This document shows, one piece after another, positions 57,641-64,000 of a DNA stretch of 64,000 nucleotides; within the stretch, counting starts at the first letter, position 1; each line of letters begins with the position of its first letter. The stretch is taken from NCBI GenBank assembly GCA_009773635.1, contig WSYC01000001.1:1-64000 (forward strand), given 5' to 3'. The notes beneath the pieces are model-generated. The model saw only the letters and a list, made by a program, of their open reading frames with translations, did not search any database and had not been told where the DNA came from. Source of the stretch: Beijerinckiaceae bacterium (lineage in GTDB: Bacteria; Pseudomonadota; Alphaproteobacteria; Rhizobiales; Beijerinckiaceae). A program made the position numbers and the translations under genes.

Positions 57641-58717
57641 ATGAAACCGGTGAATCGCCGTCGGCTTGTCGCCGCGCTTGTTGCCGCACCGGCTACGCTG
57701 GCAGCCCCCGCAGTTCATGCCGAGGCACGCATCCGCTGGCGTATGGCGACCTCCTGGCCGAAGAACCTGCCGGGGCCCGGCGTTGCAGCGGCATTCATCG
57801 CCCGACGAGTGGGCGAACTCTCCGGCGGGCGGTTCGAGATCCAGCTTTTCGGCGCAGGCGAAATCGTTCCGGCGCTTCAGGTGCTCGACGCTGTCGGTAC
57901 GGGTACGGTCGAACTGGGGCATTCCGCCGCCTTCTTCTGGCAAGGCAAGAATCCGGCGGCCAATTTCTTCACCACCATCCCCTTCGGCCCTGATCCGATC
58001 GAACATCTCGCCTGGCTCGAACGTGGCGGCGGACAGGCGCTCTGGGACGAGCTTTACCGCCCCTTCGGCGTCAAGCCACTGATCGCGGGCAACACCGGCC
58101 CCTCGATGGCCGGCTGGTTCAAGCGCGAGGTCAACGGTCTTGCCGATATCCGGGGGCTGAAGCTTCGGGTGCAGGGGCTTGGTGCGGAGGTCTGGCAGCG
58201 GCTGGGCGCCCTCCCCGTCACCATCGCGCCGGGTGATCTCTTGATCTCGCTCTCCTCCGGCGTGATCGACGCGGCGGAATTTCTCGCGCCGGCGAACGAT
58301 CTGCCGCTCGGCCTCTACAAGCCCGCGCCGTTCTACTACGCGCCCGGCTTCAACAAGCCGAACGGTGCGGCGGAAGCGCTGGTCAACTTGACCGCTTGGG
58401 AGGCGCTCGCACCGGAGTTTCGTGCCATCCTTGAAGCCGCGTGCCATGAGGCGCATATGCGCGGATTGACCGAGGCGCAGGTCGATAATTCCGGCGCGTT
58501 GCTGACGCTGGTCGGCATGCATCAGGTGCAACTGCGCCGTTTCGGGCCGGAATTTCTGGCGGCAGCACGCATACATGCGCAGGCGCTTGTGCAGGAACTG
58601 GCTGCGAAATCTCCCCTCGGCGCGCGCATTCTGGCGTCGCTGGACGCCTCGCGCGAGAAAACCCGCATCTGGCGGCGCGTCACCTTTGCGGGAGCGCTGT
58701 CCTTGCAGGGTGACTGA
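57641..58717 (+). CDS. TRAP-type periplasmic substrate-binding protein (DctP family)
   Basis: 358 residues with an arginine-containing export signal (NRRRLVAALVAAPATLAAPA) followed by a mature part of the DctP/FcbT1 type: WRMATSWPKNLPGPG, GTVELGHSAAFFWQGKNPA, and a ligand-region motif RGLKLRVQGLGAEVWQRLGA with the conserved arginine that binds carboxylates. TRAP permease genes DctQ and DctM are absent. It follows thiD after four bases under the TPP riboswitch, which suggests uptake of a thiamine precursor or a carboxylate, but that is a guess. Confidence 0.88.
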   Translation: MKPVNRRRLVAALVAAPATLAAPAVHAEARIRWRMATSWPKNLPGPGVAAAFIARRVGELSGGRFEIQLFGAGEIVPALQVLDAVGTGTVELGHSAAFFWQGKNPAANFFTTIPFGPDPIEHLAWLERGGGQALWDELYRPFGVKPLIAGNTGPSMAGWFKREVNGLADIRGLKLRVQGLGAEVWQRLGALPVTIAPGDLLISLSSGVIDAAEFLAPANDLPLGLYKPAPFYYAPGFNKPNGAAEALVNLTAWEALAPEFRAILEAACHEAHMRGLTEAQVDNSGALLTLVGMHQVQLRRFGPEFLAAARIHAQALVQELAAKSPLGARILASLDASREKTRIWRRVTFAGALSLQGD

Positions 58718-58727
58718 ATGACCCAGA

Positions 58728-58771
58728 GCATTTTCAAGCGAAGTGGATACCGGTTCGCGTAAAGAAAATGC
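58728..58771. repeat. Intergenic palindrome of the type common in Hyphomicrobiales
   Basis: GCATTTTC and GAAAATGC form 8-base arms around an inner GCGAA/TTCGC hairpin containing GTGGATACCGG. Elements of this look (AGAGCATTTTC...GTGGATACCGG) are familiar as dispersed repeats in many rhizobial and related genomes. Only one copy is in this window. It may act as an mRNA 3' end for the thiamine operon. Confidence 0.6.
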
Positions 58772-58825
58772 GCCATAACAAAGAGATGGAGCGGATGAGG
58801 TGAATGGGAATTCACCGAAAATCCG

Positions 58826-59206
58826 CTATTGTTCCAGCGGCGCGAGCGTGACGACGAGCCCGTCGAGAAGGCCCTTGTTCCAGATGATCTGGCACGCAAG
58901 CCGCGATTCGGACCTTGCGGCAATGAGGTGATCGAGCTGCCAGTTCTCTTCCTCTGTCGGCTTTGGAAGGCGCGCGCCATACCGCGCATCGGCGAAGACA
59001 TGGCAGGTGCCGCAGGCTGCCGCGCCGCCGCAGGTCGCCGGGATCGGCAGATCGAACCCCCGGACGATTTCCATCAGCGACATCCCGTCGACACCCGGCA
59101 GACGGTGCGCCACGCCGGTCCGATCAATCACCGTGAGGGTTCCATCGGCCAGTTCTTCGTCAAACGCGATGGCATCAGGCTTCTCGGCGGCAAGGGATTC
59201 GGTCAT
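58826..59206 (-). CDS. 2Fe-2S ferredoxin
   Basis: 126 residues from the ATG at 59206; an ATG at 59296 would add 30 residues without family similarity, and neither has a strong ribosome site. Ligands: C-x5-C-x2-C in CGGAAACGTC and a fourth cysteine in SRLACQIIW. Unlike the short adrenodoxin type at 42.7 kb it has an N-terminal addition and the insertion DARYGARLPKPTEEENWQLD. It is divergent from an XRE-cupin regulator with a palindrome between, so it is probably regulated by it. The electron partner is not obvious. Confidence 0.85.
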   Translation of the reverse strand: MTESLAAEKPDAIAFDEELADGTLTVIDRTGVAHRLPGVDGMSLMEIVRGFDLPIPATCGGAAACGTCHVFADARYGARLPKPTEEENWQLDHLIAARSESRLACQIIWNKGLLDGLVVTLAPLEQ

Positions 59207-59293
59207 CACAACGTCCAGATTGGTGAAAACGCGGCTGCAATAGCCGAGCGCCTTGCCTCCGGCATTGCGCTGGGGCAAAGATAAAATTCGGAT

Positions 59294-59314
59294 CATCGAA
59301 CGATTGTTCTGATG
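59294..59314. promoter_or_regulatory. Candidate operator between ferredoxin and regulator genes
   Basis: CATCGAAC and GTTCTGATG form an imperfect inverted repeat with a GATT centre in the divergent region. Its position suits the XRE-cupin regulator, but the match is imperfect and unproven. Confidence 0.35.
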
Positions 59315-59418
59315 ATGGAACGCGGTGGCCATGAGCCGTCGCCGTTCCGGCTTCGTATCAAATGGTCCGGGGCTTGAAAAGAGTCCGGGACTGCAAAGAG
59401 ATTGGGGCTTGCAAGGAC

Positions 59419-60030
59419 ATGCAGGAAAAGGACAAACCACGTGAGTTGGATGCCGGCGCTGTGGCGCTGTCCGGGCAGCTTGGCAAGACCATCCTCCGCC
59501 TGCGCAAGGCGTATAACCTGTCGCTGTCCGAGCTTGCGGAGCAATCCGGGGTCGCAAAATCGATCATCAGCCAGATCGAACGCAACGAGACCAACCCGAC
59601 GCTGGCCACCATCTGGCGGCTCTCGCAGGCACTGGATGTCTCGATCGAGCGGTTTCTGGTTTCCTCGGACGAGGAACCCTTCATCGAGAAATCCTCGAAA
59701 GGCGATACGCCCATCCTCGTTTCCGACGACGGCAAGATGCGCCTCGCCATCATCGGCTGGCTGAAAACGGTCGAATGGCTGCAATGGTACGACGTGCAGG
59801 CCGATCCCGGCGGCACACTCGACAGCGACGCGCACCAGCGCGGTTCTGTCGAGAACCTGTCGGTGATCAGCGGGACTTTCGAAGTCGAGGTCGGCGGCAT
59901 CACCGAAACCGCCCGCGCCGGCGAGAGCCTGCGCTACCGCTGCGACCGGCAGCACATCATCCGCTGCGTCGGCACCGAGCCGGGCCACGCCACGATGGTG
60001 GTGATCCTCAAGGCCGCGGTGATGGAATAA
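59419..60030 (+). CDS. XRE-family regulator with cupin domain
   Basis: 203 residues from the ATG at 59419; an in-frame ATG at 59362 would add 19. The helix-turn-helix is at about residues 20-75 (LGKTILRLRKAYNLSLSELA, KSIISQIERNETNPTLATIW). A C-terminal cupin (about 115-200) shows GSVENLSVISGTFEVEVG and AGESLRYRCDRQHIIRCVG. Proteins of this plan sense small metabolites through the cupin. It is divergent from the ferredoxin gene and ends before the cytochrome genes on the other strand. Confidence 0.9.
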   Translation: MQEKDKPRELDAGAVALSGQLGKTILRLRKAYNLSLSELAEQSGVAKSIISQIERNETNPTLATIWRLSQALDVSIERFLVSSDEEPFIEKSSKGDTPILVSDDGKMRLAIIGWLKTVEWLQWYDVQADPGGTLDSDAHQRGSVENLSVISGTFEVEVGGITETARAGESLRYRCDRQHIIRCVGTEPGHATMVVILKAAVME

Positions 60031-60088
60031 GCGAGCCTCGAAAATCCGGGCGCCTTACGCGAAACGCACAATCACGCTGGACATCACG

Positions 60089-61015
60089 TTACCTTCGATC
60101 GCTCCGCTGGCTTGGAATTGCCGGAATCTGTTTCAGGTACACCGCCATCGCGTGGCGGTCCTCCCGTGAAAGCCGCGATGTATTTTTGACGACTTCCTCC
60201 ATCTCGTCCGCGACGTAACCGCCTGCCAGCGTGCTGCCGTTCTCAAGCAGTAACTCGATATCCCTGAGCGACCATTTGCCCAAGCCGTCGCTCGGATGCT
60301 GAGTGATGTTCGGCACAAACCCCTTGCCTTCTGCATTGGGTCCGCCCGCCATCCGGCCCTCCGGGACAATGCCCCCAAGGGGGTTTCGTCTCGAATGGCA
60401 CTCAGCGCAATGGCCGGGCCCTTCCACAAGATAGGCGCCGCGATTGAAGACTTCGCTTTGCCCTGCTTGCGGCTTGAATGGTTCCGCATCGAGGAACAGC
60501 AGTTTCCAGACACCGAGAGTGCGACGAATGCTGAACGGAAACTGGATCGTGTGCGGTGCGGAGGGCGTTGCGTTGCCGGGCAGCGTTTTCATGTAGGCAT
60601 AGAGATCGCGCAAATCAGCGACGCGCATGCGCCTGTATGACGTAAAGGGAAAGGACGGGAACAGGTGTTCGCCGTTCCGCCCGACCCCTTCCGTCATCGC
60701 TGTCAGGAACTCCAGCTCGGTCCAGGCCCCGATTCCCGCCGTGGGGTGTGGCGAGATGTTGGGCGCTGCGAAGGTTCCGAATTTCGTCTTGAGCAGATGT
60801 CCGCCCCCGACATCTTCAGGTGCTTTCCCGGGGTCTTTGGCATGGCAGGACGCGCAGCCGCCCACCGTGAACATCGTCGCGCCGTTGGCAAGATCAGGCG
60901 TTCGCGGCGACAGGGCACTTGCCGGGAATATCCTGGGGATTGTCAGGACGTAGAACCCGGCGAAGCCAATCGCCAGGCCCACCATTGCCCATCTTGCCAA
61001 GTATGGAAGGTGCAT
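60089..61015 (-). CDS. Di-heme cytochrome c
   Basis: 308 residues. An N-terminal membrane or signal segment (MVGLAIGFAGFYVLTIPRIF) precedes two class I heme c domains: the first CASCH at about residues 54-58, the second CAECH at about residue 200. Both domains show methionine candidates for the second heme ligand. The layout resembles cytochrome subunits of periplasmic dehydrogenases. It follows the cytochrome c' gene in the same direction after about 90 bases, so the two may be co-expressed. Confidence 0.9.
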   Translation of the reverse strand: MHLPYLARWAMVGLAIGFAGFYVLTIPRIFPASALSPRTPDLANGATMFTVGGCASCHAKDPGKAPEDVGGGHLLKTKFGTFAAPNISPHPTAGIGAWTELEFLTAMTEGVGRNGEHLFPSFPFTSYRRMRVADLRDLYAYMKTLPGNATPSAPHTIQFPFSIRRTLGVWKLLFLDAEPFKPQAGQSEVFNRGAYLVEGPGHCAECHSRRNPLGGIVPEGRMAGGPNAEGKGFVPNITQHPSDGLGKWSLRDIELLLENGSTLAGGYVADEMEEVVKNTSRLSREDRHAMAVYLKQIPAIPSQRSDRR

Positions 61016-61103
61016 TCCTGCTCCGGAAAGAAATCAGAAATAGCAGGAAACGCGCGTGCTGAACGCGCGCTTCCTCAGTCTGGCGTGAGTGCCAGAAGCA
61101 GGA

Positions 61104-61586
61104 TCAGAGTGGATCCTGCATTTTCTTGAACGAGTCGCCAAGGCCCGGAGAATATCCGCCCCGGTTCCCATGGCAGCTGCCGCAGGTCTGCGCCATCTTG
61201 GGATACTCGGCCTTGAACGACGCCTCATCCTTGATCGCAATTGCGGCAGCCTTGGCGTCCACAACCCACTTGTCGATGATGGCGTTGAAATCTGCCCGCG
61301 ATTCCCAAACCTTTGCGGTCGCGTCCGTTGCTCCCGTCTTGGCGTTATCCGGGAACGCGGCCTTGAACTTCGGCGCGTTCTCCTCGATCGCCTTCATCAC
61401 GTTCTGGACGGCAGCCAGATTGAAGGGCGCTTCGCCTTTTGTCATCTTGAACGGTTCTGCACCGGCACGGGCGATGGCGCGCATGGCTTCGCGGCGCTGC
61501 TTGATGGCATCGGCATTCTGCGCGACGGCAACGGTCGCGCCGGTTGCGACAAGAGCGAGCGTGGCGGCAATGACAAAACGACGCAT
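61104..61586 (-). CDS. Cytochrome c' (class II)
   Basis: 160 residues from the ATG at 61586, which has GAGGAAGGA upstream. Signal peptide RFVIAATLALVATGATVAVA with cleavage after AQ-type residues, a four-helix region (REAMRAIARAGAEPFKMTKG, SRADFNAIIDKWVVDAKAAA) and the C-terminal heme site CGSCH at about residues 141-145. Class II cytochromes c' often bind NO or CO; the role here is not specified. It precedes the di-heme cytochrome and follows the CoxL-like gene on the same strand. Confidence 0.92.
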   Translation of the reverse strand: MRRFVIAATLALVATGATVAVAQNADAIKQRREAMRAIARAGAEPFKMTKGEAPFNLAAVQNVMKAIEENAPKFKAAFPDNAKTGATDATAKVWESRADFNAIIDKWVVDAKAAAIAIKDEASFKAEYPKMAQTCGSCHGNRGGYSPGLGDSFKKMQDPL

Positions 61587-61744
61587 GGTGGTTCCTTCCT
61601 CGATGCGCCCCCTCATTCCGGGGAGCGTGAAACATCACTAAGGCCGCGATCTTTCATGCCACCCCCCCTTTTGTCGAGCTTCCGCTTCTTGCATTCATGC
61701 AAGAGCGACTTCCGATCACGATCCGGTGATTGGCCACCAATCCT

Positions 61745-64000
61745 TCATGTCGCCCGATGCAACGCCCCCCAGATCGCCTGCGCGTTGGCGGGCATATCGA
61801 TATGCCGGAGCCCCTTCGCGCGGCGCAGCGCATCGACGATCGCATTCATCACCGCCGGCGCGGCGCCGATCGTTCCGGCCTCACCCGCGCCCTTGATGCC
61901 CAGCGCGTTGGTGGTGGAGGGTACGTTGAGTGTCTCGAACTGGAAGCTTGGCATGTCATCCGCGCGCGGCATCGCATAATCGAGGAAGCTCGCGGTGAGG
62001 ATCTGCCCGTTCTCGTCATGCACGAAGCGCTCGACCATCGCCTGCCCGATTCCCTGCGCCGCACCGCCATGGATCTGTCCGGCGAGCAGCGTCGGGTTCA
62101 GTGTCACGCCGAAATCATCGACGATGACGTAATTGACGATGCGGGTTTCCCCCGTTTCCGGGTCGATCTCGACTTCGCACGAGTGCGTGCCGTTCGGGTA
62201 GGTTGCTTCCGGCGGCTTGAACTCGGCGACGGTCGAGAGCATGTCCTTCTTCGCGCCCGGCAGCGCCGCGATCTCGGCGTAAGAGATCGACCGGTCGGTG
62301 CCGGCGATCTTGACGCGACCATCGGCGATTTCGAGATCGCCTGTGCCGGCTTCGAGCGCCGCAGCCGCCAGCGTCTTGAGGTTGCCTGCCAGCAATTCCG
62401 CCGCCCGCGCGACACCCGCGCCGCCGACCGGGATCGAGCGCGAACCGCCGGTGCCCGAACCGGTTGGGGTATCGTTGGTATCGCCCTGCTTGACGCGGAT
62501 TTTATCCAGCGGCAGATCAAGATGCTGCGAGGCGAGCTGGGCATAGGCGGTTTCGTGCCCCTGCCCGTTCGACTGCGTACCGATCTTGACCGTGACCGAG
62601 CCGTCTTTTTCGAGGCTGACATAGGCCGGTTCAGGCGAGCCGCCACCGCAGGCCTCGATGTAGACGCCGAGGCCGATGCCCCGGAGCTTGCCGGCCTTTT
62701 TCGCCGCCTTCACGCGAGCCGGGAAACCCTTCCAGTCCGCCTGTTCGACCGCGCGCTCCATGTGCGCAGCGAACTCGCCGGTGTCGTACACGCGCCCGGT
62801 CGGCGTCTTGTACGGCATCTTCTTCGGCTTGATGAAGTTGATCTTGCGAAGCTTCAGCCGGTCCATGCCGATCTCGTCCGCGATGAAATCGACAAGCCGC
62901 TCGATAGTATAGGCCGCCTCGGGCCTCCCCGCGCCGCGATAGGCATCGAACGGCACGGTATGACTGTAGATGCCGCGGATGCGCGTGTAGCCCGCCGGAA
63001 TATCATAGACGCCAGTCAGCATCGTCGAGCCGATCCAGGGGATATAGGGCCCGTATTGCGACAGGAACGCGCCCATATTCGCGTCAAGGTTGACGCGCAT
63101 GGCGAGGAACTTGCCCTTGTCATCGAGCGCCATTTCGGCGCGCGTGAGGTTGTCACGGCCATGCGCACAGGCGAAGAAATGCTCGGTGCGATCGGACGCC
63201 CAGCGCACTGGCCGGCCCAAGGCTTTCGCCGCGAACACGGCGAGCGGATACTCGCGATACATGAAGGTCTTGGTGCCGAACCCGCCGCCGACATCCGGTG
63301 TCATTACCCGGATCGTCGTCGGGTCGACCTTGAAGATGAATTTCGCCAGCGTGTTCCTGAGGCCATGCACGCCTTGGCTGCCGAGCGTGATCCTGAGGTG
63401 ATCGTTCTTCTCAAGCTCCACGACGATGGAGCGTGGTTCCATGTAGTTGGCGATGATCCGGTTGTTGACAACATCAAGCGCAACAACGCGCTTCGCCTTG
63501 GCAAAGATCGCGTCGGTTTCCGCCTTGTTGCCGAGCACATGATCGAAGGCGACGTTGTCCGGCGCTTCGGCGTGCACCACCGCCGCGCCCCTGGCGCGGG
63601 CACCGGCGATATCCGCCGCCACCGGCAAATTGGAGTACTTGATCTCGATCGCCTCGGCGGCGTCGCGCGCCTGCTCGATCGTCTCGGCAACGATGAAGGC
63701 GACGGCCTCGCCCACGTGGCGGACGCGATCTTTCGGCAGCACGGGATAGGAGGGCGTAGGGGATTGCGTGCCATCCGAATTCTTGATCGGCGCCTGACAG
63801 GGGAGATCGCCGAGGTGCTTCACCTCCTCGTGCGTGACAATCATTGCGACGCCCGGCATCGCCCGCGCGGCTTTGAGATCGCCGATTTTGAACGTCGCGC
63901 TGGCATAAGGCGCGCGCAGCACGAAGCCCTGAAGCTCGCCCTTGGCATGATAGTCGGTCGCGTAGTGCCCCTGCCCGGTGATGAATCGCTGATCCTCCAC
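61745..64000 (-). CDS. Molybdenum hydroxylase large subunit, form II CoxL-like (N-terminus outside window)
   Basis: The visible 751 residues lack only a short N-terminal part before VEDQRF-like sequence, which runs off the right edge. Molybdopterin-binding motifs include GGGFGTKTFMYREYPLAVFA, AYRGAGRPEAAYTIERL, QSNGQGHETAYAQL and GAGEAGTIGAAPAVMNAI, with the active-site glutamate in the last. AYRGAGR marks form II; form I CO dehydrogenases have AYxCSFR. So the substrate is probably an aldehyde, purine or other heterocycle and not CO. Medium and small subunits are presumably beyond the edge. Confidence 0.92.
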   Translation of the reverse strand: MEDQRFITGQGHYATDYHAKGELQGFVLRAPYASATFKIGDLKAARAMPGVAMIVTHEEVKHLGDLPCQAPIKNSDGTQSPTPSYPVLPKDRVRHVGEAVAFIVAETIEQARDAAEAIEIKYSNLPVAADIAGARARGAAVVHAEAPDNVAFDHVLGNKAETDAIFAKAKRVVALDVVNNRIIANYMEPRSIVVELEKNDHLRITLGSQGVHGLRNTLAKFIFKVDPTTIRVMTPDVGGGFGTKTFMYREYPLAVFAAKALGRPVRWASDRTEHFFACAHGRDNLTRAEMALDDKGKFLAMRVNLDANMGAFLSQYGPYIPWIGSTMLTGVYDIPAGYTRIRGIYSHTVPFDAYRGAGRPEAAYTIERLVDFIADEIGMDRLKLRKINFIKPKKMPYKTPTGRVYDTGEFAAHMERAVEQADWKGFPARVKAAKKAGKLRGIGLGVYIEACGGGSPEPAYVSLEKDGSVTVKIGTQSNGQGHETAYAQLASQHLDLPLDKIRVKQGDTNDTPTGSGTGGSRSIPVGGAGVARAAELLAGNLKTLAAAALEAGTGDLEIADGRVKIAGTDRSISYAEIAALPGAKKDMLSTVAEFKPPEATYPNGTHSCEVEIDPETGETRIVNYVIVDDFGVTLNPTLLAGQIHGGAAQGIGQAMVERFVHDENGQILTASFLDYAMPRADDMPSFQFETLNVPSTTNALGIKGAGEAGTIGAAPAVMNAIVDALRRAKGLRHIDMPANAQAIWGALHRAT

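Noticed and set aside
61745-64000. True CO dehydrogenase (form I CoxL)
   Set aside because: The active-site loop is AYRGAGR, not AYxCSFR.

Overview
The window is GC-rich DNA with tightly packed genes on both strands. It reads as the chromosome of an alphaproteobacterium, most likely of the order Hyphomicrobiales (Rhizobiales). The grounds are: flbT/flaF flagellin regulators, CtrA-type TTAA-N7-TTAA boxes before flagellin genes, a giant coiled-coil protein resembling the growth-pole-ring protein of Agrobacterium, a ribosomal protein L21 with a C-terminal helix-hairpin-helix extension, and an intergenic palindrome of a type common in this order. I cannot name the genus. No tRNA, rRNA or CRISPR array was recognised.

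Layout. 1-4.9 kb: the tail of an IS5-type transposase, then an IclR regulator divergent from pobA-pcaI-pcaJ-pcaF (4-hydroxybenzoate to protocatechuate, and the last two steps of the beta-ketoadipate pathway). The ring-cleavage genes are not here. 4.9-20 kb: a housekeeping block on the minus strand, in transcription order rplU-rpmA-GNAT-GNAT-obgE-(crescentin-like gene, opposite strand)-proB-proA-nadD-DUF1217-rsfS-rlmH-envC-like-ctpA-polysaccharide deacetylase-rppH. This joins ribosome assembly, proline and NAD synthesis and cell-wall processing. 20.3-35.6 kb: a flagellar region with two flagellins flanking an O-GlcNAc-transferase-like TPR protein, a pair of small Cys-cluster proteins, flbT-flaF, flgL, flgK and two tandem hook-protein genes. 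The second flagellin and flgL are both frame-broken as read.

35.8-43.5 kb: a YcjF/YcjX pair, SixA-type phosphatase, membrane protein, universal stress protein, MFS transporter, CcdA-like protein, 2Fe-2S ferredoxin and a broken Hpt gene. 43.8-48.6 kb: the 1592-residue GPR-like protein. 48.8-52.9 kb: a four-gene Mla-type lipid-transport operon. 53.1-55.2 kb: a CheZ-type phosphatase and a DMT transporter. 55.3-58.7 kb: a TPP riboswitch followed by thiM-thiE-thiD and a lone TRAP-type binding protein. 58.8-64 kb: a second ferredoxin divergent from an XRE-cupin regulator, a di-heme cytochrome c, a cytochrome c', and the start-less end of a form-II CoxL-like molybdenum hydroxylase that runs off the right edge.

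The least explained part is the flagellin region. Flagellin genes, a nucleotide-sugar transferase homologue, paired Cys-cluster proteins and the post-transcriptional regulators lie together, which suggests a flagellin expression and modification module. Three signalling or motility genes (second flagellin, flgL, Hpt) carry frame breaks, so either motility is decaying or the sequence contains errors there.
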